A stretch of 64,000 nucleotides of DNA from Zhaonella formicivorans (GCF_004353525.1 NZ_CP085524.1:2328142-2392141), one strand, 5' to 3'. Shown: positions 36,988 to 45,319, counted from the first letter of the stretch. Program-made: numbers and translations. The notes: a model not told the origin generated them from the sequence alone.

Positions 36988-37644
36988 CTATCCATCTAGT
37001 GCCGAAACTATTTTTTCAACAGCCGAACATGCATCAGGTGCGTAAAGGTCTGCCCCCACACTCCGGGCAAACGATTTGGTCACAGGGCCTCCCCCTACTA
37101 TTATCAATATGTTCTGACGCACGCCTTCTTCTTCAAGCTTTCGAATAGTGTCACCAATTGCAGGCAGTGTAGTTGTTAAAAGCGCTGACAAGCCAAGAAC
37201 TCTAGGGCGATACTCCTTTACGGCTTCAACAAAATCCTCCGGTGGAACGTCTATACCGATATCAATTACATGGAAACCTGCACCCTGTAAAAAGGCAACC
37301 ACTAAACTCTTGCCTATGTCATGTAAATCCCCGGCTACCGTACCTACGACTATAGTTTCTCTAGGCAAAATATTACACTCTGACAGTAAAGGTTTTAAAA
37401 TATACAAACCAGCATGCATTGCTCTGGAAGCCATCAAAACCTCGGTTATAGGTAACTCTTTATTTTTAAATTTTGTCCCCACTATACTCATGCCTTTAAT
37501 AAGTCCATCATTTAAAAGAGTGAGCGGGTTGATCCCCATTGCGAGAGCCGACCTCGTTAATTCCATCACCTTGTCGGCATCACCCTGAGCAAGTTTTTCT
37601 GAAAGCGAGCAAAGAACCTGCGGTGAAGTCAACTGCCCTTTCAT
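36988..37644 (-). CDS. Corrinoid protein (MtbC/MtvC-like), first of two
   Basis: 218 residues from the ATG at 37644 (MKGQLTSPQVLCSLSEKL), after AAGGAG; this start falls just after the regulator's stop. Helical cap (about 1-90), then the cobalamin domain with the His motif GDLHDIGKSLVVAFLQGAG, GLSALLTTTLPAIGDTI and GGGPVTKSFARSVGAD. It is a paralogue of the second corrinoid gene, clearly diverged. Two corrinoid proteins with one UroD-type and one MtrH-type enzyme suggest that one serves an enzyme encoded elsewhere. Confidence 0.93.
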   Translation of the reverse strand: MKGQLTSPQVLCSLSEKLAQGDADKVMELTRSALAMGINPLTLLNDGLIKGMSIVGTKFKNKELPITEVLMASRAMHAGLYILKPLLSECNILPRETIVVGTVAGDLHDIGKSLVVAFLQGAGFHVIDIGIDVPPEDFVEAVKEYRPRVLGLSALLTTTLPAIGDTIRKLEEEGVRQNILIIVGGGPVTKSFARSVGADLYAPDACSAVEKIVSALDG

Positions 37645-37660
37645 AAAACCTATTTCTCCT

Positions 37661-38956
37661 TTATACATACTTCTTTTTAAATATGCTAGGTGTAACTCCC
37701 TCAACCTTTTTAAAAACTTTGGCAAAATGACTGGCATCATGAAAACCTAAATTTTGAGAAATCTTTTCTATACTATTGTTGCTGTCTTGCAGCATTTTCT
37801 TAGCTTTTTCCACCCGGTATTTAGTAAGATATTCCATCACAGTACAACCCATTTCATTTTTGAAAAGATGGCTGAGGTAGTAGGGGCTCAGGTAAACTGA
37901 TTGGGCAATTTCTTCCAGGCCTATTGGCTTTTTGTAATTGTTTTTAATAAATCGCAGCACATTTTCTATTATTATTTTGTTTTTAATGCTAGGGGTTCCT
38001 TTAACTTGTTTTAGAAAATACTCTAAATTCTCAACTATCCACAGGCAAATTTCATCAATTGCGCTTAAGCTATTCAATTTTTGCAATTGTTGATAACTTT
38101 GACGTGAAACGAACTCCAACTTTGCTCCCCCTTCAACAGCCGCTCTCGAAATCATTACCTGTAGTTCGTAAACACGTATTTTAAACATTTCCGGATCGGA
38201 ACCGTATTTTTCAATTAAATCAGCAAGTATGTCTTGCAAAATTTTATGGGAACCCTCATCATCGGCCAGTCTTACACAACTGCAAAGCTCTTTTTCTTTA
38301 TCAAGGTAGTTTTGGGCTGATCGTTGTTCATCTAGGTCGCGTAACAACTTTTCAAGCATTTTCCTTTTGTTAATTTCTTCATTTAACAGCGCTTGCTGCT
38401 CTTTAATCTTTCGTCTTTGTTCCAAGGTTAGCATACTAGTTGCCATTATATGGTTAGCTACGTTGAAAAGAAGATTTGCTGCTGCTTCTACTTTTTTGCA
38501 AGATACAACTTTCAATTTCTTTGCAGCCTCTATAATGTAATCAGTGTCTACTTTCAATCTCCTGTTCATTTCAGCAATTTCTATCCAGAAAAATTCCTCC
38601 GGCTCCCACATTAAGACTTGGCCACAAATAATAGAACCCACATGATATCCATCCATAAGGAGAGGTACTGCCCATTCTATAAGACCGGCATGGCAACGAA
38701 ATATATATGGTTCTCCAAATTGCGAAGCCTGCTCACCAGCCCTTTTATATGAACCGTAACACTTTTCCCGACCGTTTGCGTAGCGCTGGATAAGCTGACA
38801 ATATTCGCAATCTTCCGGAGAACTATCCGGGACAACTATTGGGTAACCATCGGCGCCCACAATTATTCCCCTTAAACCTGTACATTCAAAAAAGCCGTTT
38901 AAAATATTGCGCATTATGTCTAGCGAAAGCACCTCGTTTAGGGCGGACATACCCAT
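37661..38956 (-). CDS. PocR-domain AraC-family transcription regulator
   Basis: 431 residues from the ATG at 38956, after GGGGGAG. An N-terminal PocR sensory domain (about 10-165: GLRGIIVGADGYPIVVPD...DCEYCQLIQRYANGREKCYGSYKRAGEQA; PYIFRCHAGLIEWAVPLLMDGYHVGSIICGQVL) is followed by a helical linker. A C-terminal AraC double helix-turn-helix lies at about 330-430 (IGLEEIAQSVYLSPYYLSHLFKNEMGCTVMEYLTKYRVEKAK). PocR domains are proposed to sense small organic ligands. It most likely activates this methyltransferase island. Confidence 0.93.
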   Translation of the reverse strand: MGMSALNEVLSLDIMRNILNGFFECTGLRGIIVGADGYPIVVPDSSPEDCEYCQLIQRYANGREKCYGSYKRAGEQASQFGEPYIFRCHAGLIEWAVPLLMDGYHVGSIICGQVLMWEPEEFFWIEIAEMNRRLKVDTDYIIEAAKKLKVVSCKKVEAAANLLFNVANHIMATSMLTLEQRRKIKEQQALLNEEINKRKMLEKLLRDLDEQRSAQNYLDKEKELCSCVRLADDEGSHKILQDILADLIEKYGSDPEMFKIRVYELQVMISRAAVEGGAKLEFVSRQSYQQLQKLNSLSAIDEICLWIVENLEYFLKQVKGTPSIKNKIIIENVLRFIKNNYKKPIGLEEIAQSVYLSPYYLSHLFKNEMGCTVMEYLTKYRVEKAKKMLQDSNNSIEKISQNLGFHDASHFAKVFKKVEGVTPSIFKKKYV

Positions 38957-39008
38957 GTATAACTCCCCCCTTTTTCCCATAATGAATCTTTTAAACGCGC
39001 TTAATTTT

Positions 39009-39290
39009 TTACCTCGCTAAACTTAGTTGGGTGGTGCCGTAGCCATGCACTAAATTAAAGTCATCTAATGTAACCGCCTTATCTGGCTTTACAATAACAA
39101 ATTCTTCATCCCAAGGGCCTGTTTACAATTTCTTTAGCAGGCGGACAGATCCTTGAATTGTTTTCAGCTTCAAGTTAAGTTTTTGGGCAATTACTCTGGT
39201 TTCTTCAACACCTGTTTCACTGATGGCCTTTTTAATTTCCGCAGAAAGCGTATTACATGCTAAGACGACAGTTTTACCCAAAGAGTTCAA
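39009..39290 (-). pseudogene. Broken DUF1638-like gene
   Basis: Reading from a TTG at 39290, 55 codons (NSLGKTVVLACNTLSAEIKKA...GSVRLLKKL) end at TAA (39125-39123). The same frame then continues for 37 codons (TGPWDEEFVIVKPDKAVTLDDFNLVHGYG) to a second stop. The VVLACNTLSAEI and GPWDEEFVIV segments recall the ends of DUF1638 proteins, which often neighbour corrinoid methyltransferases. The total is much shorter than that family, so an internal deletion plus a nonsense change is likely. The family assignment is from memory and tentative. Confidence 0.45.
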
Positions 39291-39674
39291 CCCCTATTTG
39301 ATAAAGTAATAGTTTCGAATGTTCTGATAATATATTGCAGATTACCCGATAATATATAAATTTTACCATAAAAATTAATATCTTACATACGATAAAAATG
39401 CTGTATCACTGTATCTGCTTGCTCTTATTATCTAGGTGAAATTGGTTTTTGTTAAATCCGCCGGTTTTGCTATCTTTGATGCGTGGTATTCCCTTTTACC
39501 CAAATTTTACTATTTAAGCGGTTTGTTTCAGCAGCAAAAAGCACATAATAAGGTACGAGGATATACTTCTGTTAAATGTAATGCTGGTTCACCAGCTTGC
39601 ATGAACAGAATTAGTGCAAAAAACTGTTCATAACTTTTTAGCTGTAAAACAAGATAGAAAGGTTTAGGTAGGAT
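39291..39674. other. AT-rich gap between corrinoid island and hepT
   Basis: About 380 bp, strongly AT-rich, with no supported gene. It should contain the promoter for the plus-strand hepT gene and the upstream region of the DUF1638-like remnant. It marks the edge between the AT-rich corrinoid island and GC-richer DNA. Confidence 0.4.
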
Positions 39675-40646
39675 ATGGCGCAAAAATTAGCACTTCCCGT
39701 TAAACTGCCCGAGTTGGAAACAGTGGAAAAACAGCTGGAGGAGATAATTAATGAAACCCAAGGTCCTGCGGGAGAAATTTGCAGCTACATGCTGAGGGCC
39801 GGTGGCAAACGCTTGCGGCCTACGCTGGTGCTGCTCTCGGCACGCTGTTTTGCTGATACAGCGCCTCCTCAAGCCGTGACTGCCGCAGTAGCTGCCGAAC
39901 TCATCCATCTTGCTTCTCTAATCCACGACGACATCATTGATAATGCCGGCAGCAGGCACAGCAAACCCTCCGTGAATTCCCGCTGGGGCAACAAAATCGC
40001 TGTTTTGGCGGGGGATAACCTCTTTGCCAAAGCCTTTGGGCTGCTTTCCAAGAGCAAGCTTTACAATGTGCTGGAACTGATGGTGGAAGCTATTGAAGAT
40101 ATGTGTTCAGGAGAGATCGAACAAGCATTGGACAGCTTTAATGCGGAGCAAAAGGAGGAAAACTATTACCGCACCATCAGCAAAAAAACCGGAAAGCTCA
40201 TTGCCGTATGCTGCCAGTCGGGCTCCCTTTCCAGCCAGGCGGGGGAAGAGCATTCCCTGGCCCTGCGGGAATACGGGATGAACTTAGGTTATGCTTTTCA
40301 AATCGCCGATGACATCCTGGATTTTACAGGGAAGGTTAACGTTTTAGGCAAGCCCACAGGTCTGGACCTTGCTCAGGGTACTTTAACGCTTCCCATGCTG
40401 AACCTGTTGAAAAACTCCCGGTATAGTGCATGGGTGAAGAAAGTTTTGCAGGACAAGCAATTTAACGAGACAACGCGGCAGGCGGTAGTTGATGCTTTAC
40501 TTGAGTCGGGCGCTTTGGAAGAAGCCAAAGCGGTGGCCCTTGCTTTTTCGCAATCGGCCCGCAGCTGCCTCTGCAAAGTCCCCGCCAATATTTACCGGGA
40601 TACTCTGGAGCAGCTGGCGCTGACGGCTGTGGAACGACATAAGTAA
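39675..40646 (+). CDS. hepT: Polyprenyl diphosphate synthase (HepT-like)
   Basis: 323-residue all-helical trans-isoprenyl diphosphate synthase. The first Asp-rich motif is LIHDDIIDNAGSRH (DDxxD), the second FQIADDILDFTG; the GGKRLRPTLVLLSAR segment binds the diphosphate. It elongates farnesyl diphosphate with isopentenyl diphosphate units. Heptaprenyl specificity is inferred from the YtpB-like gene nearby. The last codons are duplicated in inverted orientation about 180 bp downstream, within a fold-back repeat. Confidence 0.9.
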   Translation: MAQKLALPVKLPELETVEKQLEEIINETQGPAGEICSYMLRAGGKRLRPTLVLLSARCFADTAPPQAVTAAVAAELIHLASLIHDDIIDNAGSRHSKPSVNSRWGNKIAVLAGDNLFAKAFGLLSKSKLYNVLELMVEAIEDMCSGEIEQALDSFNAEQKEENYYRTISKKTGKLIAVCCQSGSLSSQAGEEHSLALREYGMNLGYAFQIADDILDFTGKVNVLGKPTGLDLAQGTLTLPMLNLLKNSRYSAWVKKVLQDKQFNETTRQAVVDALLESGALEEAKAVALAFSQSARSCLCKVPANIYRDTLEQLALTAVERHK

Positions 40647-40837
40647 GCGACCTTTGGTCGCTTCAGACCGTCGACAAACTATTATCAGCCCGCATGTATT
40701 ATGGAGCGGGACTGGTTTCCTCAGCCGTCGGCGGCTTTGCCGCCGGTAACGGCGTAGGAGCTTGTCCAGAGCGAAATAATACATGCGGGCTTTGTCTACA
40801 AGCTGAAGCGACCTTTGGTCGCTTACTTATGTCGTTC
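40632..40837 (-). repeat. Fold-back repeat family A, copy 3, with host-derived arms
   Basis: Core 40667-40802 is an inverted-orientation copy of the family (ATTATCAGCCCGCATGTATT, GGAGCGGGACTGG, GCCGCCGGTAACGGCG, GTCCAGAGCGAA, ATAATACATGCGGG, TTTGTCTAC). It is flanked by 35-nt arms, 40632-40666 and 40803-40837, complementary at 32 of 35 positions. The left arm begins with the last five codons of hepT (GAACGACATAAGTAA), so the right arm is an inverted copy of host gene sequence. Confidence 0.88.
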
Positions 40838-40912
40838 GTCCTTCGTTGCATGTATTCTTCTGTGGACTTATGGAACCGTTAGTCACTAGTCATTAATAAT
40901 TATGAGGCCGAC

Positions 40913-40975
40913 AGGTGATAGCTGATAGCTGACGGCTGAAAGCTGAAAGCTAACGACTAAGAACTAAGGACCAAC
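40913..40975. repeat. Heptamer array (complement orientation)
   Basis: GATAGCTGATAGCTGACGGC-type units followed by TAACGAC/TAAGAAC-type units, between hepT and the YtpB-like gene. Confidence 0.75.
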
Positions 40976-41002
40976 GACTCGACCGGAGGTCGCTGCTGGT
41001 GA

Positions 41003-42061
41003 CTAAATTACATTCCTGGCCCTTAGTCTGCAGCACAGCTTGTGGAGGAGGGCAGTACGCGGGCCGGCAGCCTTGATAAGGCGGCTCGAGATTTTCGCCA
41101 GGCTGCCCTGACGTGCTTTGGGATCGGAGAGGTACATAGCCAGCAGGCCCTCAATCACTGTCAGGTGAAAAAGCGGATTTGGCAATGCCAAAGCTTTTTC
41201 CCGGGATTTGTGCCAAAAAAACAGCAGCCTCTCCTGGCACTGGGCTTCGCCGGAGTAGTAGGAAACAAAGTTAAAATCCTGCTCCTGCCGGTCCTCCTCC
41301 TGGTCGATAAAATAATCAAGTAGGATGTGCAAGCCGCAAATCCAAGGAAAATAAGCAGCAACAATCTCCTCCGCCAGCCGGCAGGTCAACCGGGGAGAGG
41401 CAGCCGCTGCGGCCAGCATGAAAATACCCAGAGTAGATCCGGTTGCCGCCGCGAACTCCCAACAGGTGATCTCCTTGTGTTTTTTCAAATACGGCCCAGC
41501 CCATGAAGATAAGAGTTTTTCTCTGCGGCTCTGCTCCACGTGTTTGTAGGTCTGCAGCTCGGAATAAAGCCTGGCTAAGTCAAGAACCTTTTCCTGCACC
41601 AAATGGTAAGAAGGGAGCTTCTGCACCTCAGCGCGGCACCTTTCCACCAAATCGGTTAAATAACCGCCATCTTCCTGGTAGGGATATAGGCTGTAGTAGG
41701 GCGATACTTTGTCACCGGGGCACAGAGCTTCGGTCATAGCCAGGTGCAACTGCCGGAAAGCTGCTTCGTCAAAGCAGCCCGCCCGGTCACAGAGGTTGTC
41801 CAGATAGTCGCAGATGGTTTGCAGGGACACAATCAAAGGGACCAAAGTCCCCGCAGGTACTCCCGGATAGAGGGCATAAATACTGCCGCCCTGGGCATGA
41901 AAGCGCTTGCTGTCAATACTTCTGAGCGCCTGGTTCACCAGCTCTTGACTCGGGCAGGACCTAAGGGTCTCACGGCAGACAGCCAGTTCCTGATCTACCC
42001 GGGGGAATATTTTGCTGACAAAATCGAATACCAGCTTTAATTGCCAGAGCGACGCAAACAT
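41003..42061 (-). CDS. ytpB: YtpB-like tetraprenyl-beta-curcumene synthase (DUF2600)
   Basis: 352 residues matching DUF2600. Asp-rich segments typical of this large terpene cyclase family are seen: VSLQTICDYLDNLCDRAG near residue 90 and GLHILLDYFIDQEEDRQEQDFNFVSYY near 240. In Bacillus, YtpB cyclises tetraprenyl (heptaprenyl-derived) diphosphate to tetraprenyl-beta-curcumene, the first step of C35 sesquarterpene synthesis. It converges with the polyprenyl synthase gene that could supply its substrate. Functional assignment follows family knowledge. Confidence 0.87.
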   Translation of the reverse strand: MFASLWQLKLVFDFVSKIFPRVDQELAVCRETLRSCPSQELVNQALRSIDSKRFHAQGGSIYALYPGVPAGTLVPLIVSLQTICDYLDNLCDRAGCFDEAAFRQLHLAMTEALCPGDKVSPYYSLYPYQEDGGYLTDLVERCRAEVQKLPSYHLVQEKVLDLARLYSELQTYKHVEQSRREKLLSSWAGPYLKKHKEITCWEFAAATGSTLGIFMLAAAAASPRLTCRLAEEIVAAYFPWICGLHILLDYFIDQEEDRQEQDFNFVSYYSGEAQCQERLLFFWHKSREKALALPNPLFHLTVIEGLLAMYLSDPKARQGSLAKISSRLIKAAGPRTALLHKLCCRLRARNVI

Positions 42062-42078
42062 TTTCCTGCCTCCGATAG

Positions 42079-42148
42079 TGAGTCAGGGGACGGTTCCTTG
42101 ACTCATTTTTGTCGTGCGAAGTGAGTCAGAGAACCGTCCCCTGACTCA
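42079..42148. repeat. Inverted pair of GAGTCA...TGACTC palindromes
   Basis: Two copies in opposite orientation (42079-42105 and 42122-42148) of the same hairpin unit seen at 30950. The right copy supplies the last codons and stop of trmB. Confidence 0.85.
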
Positions 42149-42782
42149 TTTTGACGGCTTCGCAGCGGTAGATGGGCGAGCCCAGTTCTTGGAATTTTTC
42201 CTCGTACTCCGTGGTGATGTTGTCCTCAGGACCCCGCTTGGCTACATCCAGACAAATATTTTTTAATTTCCAGCCGTTTTCACTGAACTCGTTCAAAGAG
42301 AATTCAAAAAGCTCTTCATTGTCGGTTTTGAAATGGATTTCTCCGTCCTGCTTTAAAATCTTGGCGTAAATCTGCAAAAACCTGGTATGGGTAAGCCGCC
42401 GCTTGGCGTGACGCCGCCTCGGCCACGGGTCACAGAAATTAATATAAAGGCGGTCCACCTCACCAGGGGCGAAGATTTTGTCCAGCTCCCGGACATCAAC
42501 CCACAGCAATGCCAGGTTTGGGAGCTGCAACTCCTTAGCTTTTCTGGCTGCTTTCAAAAGCACCTCTTCTACTTTTTCTACGCCAATCAAGTTTAGATTG
42601 GGGCAGCGCCGGGCCAAGGTTGTGATAAATTGGCCTTTTCCCGTCCCTAACTCTACGTGAATAGGATTAGAATTACCCCAATATTCTTTCCATTTGCCGA
42701 AATTTATAAAAGGATCATCCAAAACCAATCCTTTATGCTCCAGCAGCTTTTCAACAGTTCCTGGTTTCTTTCTTAACCTCAT
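42126..42782 (-). CDS. trmB: tRNA (guanine-N7)-methyltransferase
   Basis: 218 residues from the ATG at 42782 (MRLRKKPGTVEKLLEHKGLVLDDP). Methylates G46 of tRNA with SAM. The SAM site is PIHVELGTGKGQFITTLA; the catalytic and tRNA-binding segment is LYINFCDPWPRRRHAKRRLTHTRFL, followed by GEIHFKTDNEELFEFSL. The last seven residues (MSQGTVL) are encoded by a dispersed palindromic repeat, so the original C-terminus was altered. The preceding catalytic domain is complete. Confidence 0.96.
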   Translation of the reverse strand: MRLRKKPGTVEKLLEHKGLVLDDPFINFGKWKEYWGNSNPIHVELGTGKGQFITTLARRCPNLNLIGVEKVEEVLLKAARKAKELQLPNLALLWVDVRELDKIFAPGEVDRLYINFCDPWPRRRHAKRRLTHTRFLQIYAKILKQDGEIHFKTDNEELFEFSLNEFSENGWKLKNICLDVAKRGPEDNITTEYEEKFQELGSPIYRCEAVKMSQGTVL

Positions 42783-42828
42783 GTCAACTTCCCTTGCCAA
42801 AAAATTTCTAGAATACTTACCACTCGCT

Positions 42829-43242
42829 TTAAAGCAGCAAAGCTATGATTATACCCAAAAGCATGCCGCCAAACACCTCAATAGGTGTATGGCCGAGGAG
42901 TTCTTTCAATCTCTTCTCGGAAATAGTATGGCTTTTATAATAGTCTTCTACCAGACGGTTTAAAATTTGCGCCTGTTTGCCTGCCGCATGCCGCACACCG
43001 GCAGCGTCATACATCACGATCAAAGAAAAGACCAGGCAAATGGCAAAGAGCGTGGAACCAAACCCCTCCATTAAACCCACTTTAAGGGTCAAACTGGAAA
43101 CAAGGGCCGAATGGGCGCTGGGCATTCCGCCGGGCGAAATGAACTTGCGAAAATCAATTTTTTTAAAGCGCAGCAAAGTGATTAAAAACTTCAAACTTTG
43201 GGCAATCAGCCAAGCAATTAGGGAGGTGGCAATGATCGGCAT
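42829..43242 (-). CDS. yuiD: YuiD-like divergent PAP2-family membrane protein
   Basis: 137 residues of the DUF212 family, related to acid phosphatases and vanadium haloperoxidases. The motif GGMPSAHSALVSSLTLKVGL and the later YDAAGVRHAAGKQAQILN are hallmark segments. The product is mostly hydrophobic with about four helices. The substrate is unknown; a role in lipid phosphate handling has been suggested for the superfamily. It is 46 bp upstream of trmB and in the same orientation. Confidence 0.9.
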   Translation of the reverse strand: MPIIATSLIAWLIAQSLKFLITLLRFKKIDFRKFISPGGMPSAHSALVSSLTLKVGLMEGFGSTLFAICLVFSLIVMYDAAGVRHAAGKQAQILNRLVEDYYKSHTISEKRLKELLGHTPIEVFGGMLLGIIIALLL

Positions 43243-43388
43243 CTTTCAACTCCTTTAAAAAACTTTCAAACACTCTTCAATTCCTCAATCCTCAGCTATA
43301 ATTGTACCATGGATTCTGTCAGCATCGCCGGCATCTTGCAGTTCAGATGTATATGTCTAAAGGTACACTCCACCAAATTAAATATTAA

Positions 43389-43417
43389 ACCCTTTTCCAA
43401 TTATAGCTGGAAAAGGG
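43389..43417 (-). terminator. Terminator of the aminotransferase gene
   Basis: CCCTTTTCCA/TGGAAAAGGG stem with AT-rich tail on the minus strand. Confidence 0.75.
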
Positions 43418-43433
43418 CATGGGGTCACGGCTA

Positions 43434-44573
43434 TCATTTACCTGCCCGGGCTATAAATTCCAGGGGTAAGCTTGCACTGAGGCTGACTCCCAACTCCCGC
43501 AAGACCTGGTCCAAAGCTTTCATGGTCAAGTAGAGCTTATCCTCGCGGCAGTTCTCGCCCATGTGACCGATGCGGAAAACCTTGCCGGCCAACACATCAA
43601 ATGCTCCCGCCAGCATGATGCGGTGTTTTTTCAGCATTGCCTCCAAGATAGTTTCAACTTTAACCCCCTCCGGCACCTGTACTGCGCTCACGGTATTGGC
43701 AAAACCCTCTACAGGGTAAAGCTTAAGTCCGGCGGCCAGCAAAGCGCCCCGTACCGCTTCCCCTAAGACCCGGTGCCTTTCAAGCCTGCTTTCGTCTTGC
43801 AGCAACAGGTCCACCGCCTCCCGCAGCCCGTAAATGTCACTGATGGGCTGGGTATAGGGAAACCACTTTTCCTCATACCATTTTTTCCACAGGGCCAGAT
43901 TGCAGTAAAAAGCAGCAATAGGCTTTTTCCGGTTTAAAACAGCTTTCCAGGCATCGGCGCTGATGCTTAGAAAAGTTAGCCCCGGCGGTGCTGATAAGCA
44001 TTTTTGCGATCCTCCCAGGGCAATATCGATTTTCCACTGGTCAACCAGGAGAGGCTCTCCACCGATGGCGGAAACAGAATCTACCACTGTGAGGATGCCG
44101 AATTTCTTCAGCACGGGACATAGTTCCCGGACTGGGTTCACAAGGCCCGAAGGGGTTTCACAGTGGACAACGGTGGCAAACTTAAAGTCGCTGTCCTGCT
44201 CTAGAAATTCCTGCAGCTCCTCTGGGCTGATTGGTTGTCTGTAGTCCCTGGTGAAATAGACAGCTTCCCCGCCGTACATTTTTACAAAGTCACCAAAACC
44301 TCTGCCGAAAATGCCGTTCTCCAGGCAAAGCACCCTGTCACCCGGCTCGATTAAAGAGGCGCAAGCCGCTTCCAGACCTAGGATTCCTTCACCGTTTAAA
44401 ATCAGCACATCGTTTTTAGTTGCCAAAAGCTTCTGCAACTGCCTGGCAGTTTCTTTATAAAACTCGTAAAAGTCCGGGTCCAGGTCTGGATTGGTAATTG
44501 GTCTGGCCAGGGCTTGCCTTACCCGTTCGCTTACGTAGGTTGGCCCCGGCGTCATAATTAATATTTCATGCAT
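43434..44573 (-). CDS. Class V aminotransferase (alanine-glyoxylate/serine-pyruvate type)
   Basis: 379-residue fold-type I PLP enzyme. N-terminal MTPGPTYVSERVRQALARPI, the PLP-stacking region LNGEGILGLEAACASLIEPGDRV, the Asp in LTVVDSVSAIGGEPL and the Schiff-base Lys in IALGGSQKCLSAPPGLTFLS are visible. Family members transaminate serine, alanine, glyoxylate or phosphonates; the substrate cannot be chosen from sequence. The gene is single, with its own terminator. Confidence 0.9.
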   Translation of the reverse strand: MHEILIMTPGPTYVSERVRQALARPITNPDLDPDFYEFYKETARQLQKLLATKNDVLILNGEGILGLEAACASLIEPGDRVLCLENGIFGRGFGDFVKMYGGEAVYFTRDYRQPISPEELQEFLEQDSDFKFATVVHCETPSGLVNPVRELCPVLKKFGILTVVDSVSAIGGEPLLVDQWKIDIALGGSQKCLSAPPGLTFLSISADAWKAVLNRKKPIAAFYCNLALWKKWYEEKWFPYTQPISDIYGLREAVDLLLQDESRLERHRVLGEAVRGALLAAGLKLYPVEGFANTVSAVQVPEGVKVETILEAMLKKHRIMLAGAFDVLAGKVFRIGHMGENCREDKLYLTMKALDQVLRELGVSLSASLPLEFIARAGK

Positions 44574-44787
44574 TTGCCCTGTCTCCTTAAAGTTAAATTT
44601 TACCCAACTGCTTACAGCACTTATTTTAGCATAAACTTGCTGACTTTAATCAAAAAATATAGGTAAGTAAAGAAAACTTGGCTTGCGCCAAGCTGCGCTT
44701 ATGCAAATCAGAAAGTCGATAAACTTCTGATTTGCCGAGATAAACGCTGCCTTAGCAAAGATAATTATTTAAAAAGGAGCTGATCCA
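44574..44787. other. Intergenic region with two strong hairpins
   Basis: AACTTGGCTTGCGCCAAGCTG hairpin near 44676-44695 (related to one beside fold-back family B copy 1) and AAATCAGAAAGT/ACTTCTGATTT near 44705-44733, upstream of the SspH-like gene. The GGAGCTG ribosome-binding site of that gene follows. Confidence 0.5.
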
Positions 44788-44985
44788 ATGGACTTCGCCC
44801 GTGCCCAAGAGATTTTAAATTCCCCGGAGACTTTTGAAGTTTTGTACCAAGGCTTGCCGGTCTGGATTGAATACTTAAATTCGGCAAATCAAACAGCCCT
44901 TGTCACTTCTGACTTTTTGCCCGGCGGCAGTTCCACCGTGCCCGTGGAGCAGTTGGTGGAGGAGGGCAAAGCTATGCTGCACTGA
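44788..44985 (+). CDS. sspH: H-type small acid-soluble spore protein
   Basis: 65 residues closely fitting the SspH family: MDFARAQEILNSPETFEVLYQGLPVWIEYLN, then the conserved tail TVPVEQLVEE. In Bacillus, SspH is made in the forespore and packaged in spores; its exact contribution is minor or unknown. The start follows AAAAGGAGCTG. It supports assignment of the host as an endospore former. Confidence 0.9.
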   Translation: MDFARAQEILNSPETFEVLYQGLPVWIEYLNSANQTALVTSDFLPGGSSTVPVEQLVEEGKAMLH

Positions 44986-45113
44986 GATTTTGACAGGTAT
45001 CTTAAAAAACCTTGGCTTGACGCGTTTGGAAATTTAGTTTACTATTAGTATTAACTACTAAACCTATAGAATTTCTTGGAAAAACACAGTTTATTAATTA
45101 AATAATGCTCAAC

Positions 45114-45283
45114 ACTCTTATCAAGAGCAGGTGGAGGGACTGGCCCAATGAAACCCGGCAACCGGCGGCCCCGGATAGAGGGATGTACGGTGCTAATTCT
45201 TGCGGAAGCATAGCTTCCGGGAGATGAGAGAGGTGCCAAATTGCTGTTCTAACCTTTCTCACAAGAGAAAGGTTTTTCTTTAA
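45114..45283 (+). promoter_or_regulatory. SAM-I riboswitch (S-box) with terminator
   Basis: Starts CTCTTATCAAGAG and contains the SAM-I core GGTGGAGGGACTGGCCC, ATGAAACCCGGCAACC and GGTGCTAATTC, then GAGATGAGAG (to about 45239). A terminator AACCTTTCTC/GAGAAAGGTTTTT lies at 45251-45280. High SAM should stop transcription before metI. Confidence 0.96.
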
Positions 45284-45319
45284 CTGTAATTCTTAGTATT
45301 TAGAGGGGGTTACTTAACT

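Noticed and set aside
38956-39300. Pyrrolysine read-through in the DUF1638-like remnant
   Set aside because: The in-frame stop is TAA, not the TAG used for pyrrolysine, and no pyl genes are visible.
39436-39633. 65-codon plus-strand frame before hepT
   Set aside because: No ribosome-binding site, AT-rich low-information sequence and no recognisable features; treated as non-coding.
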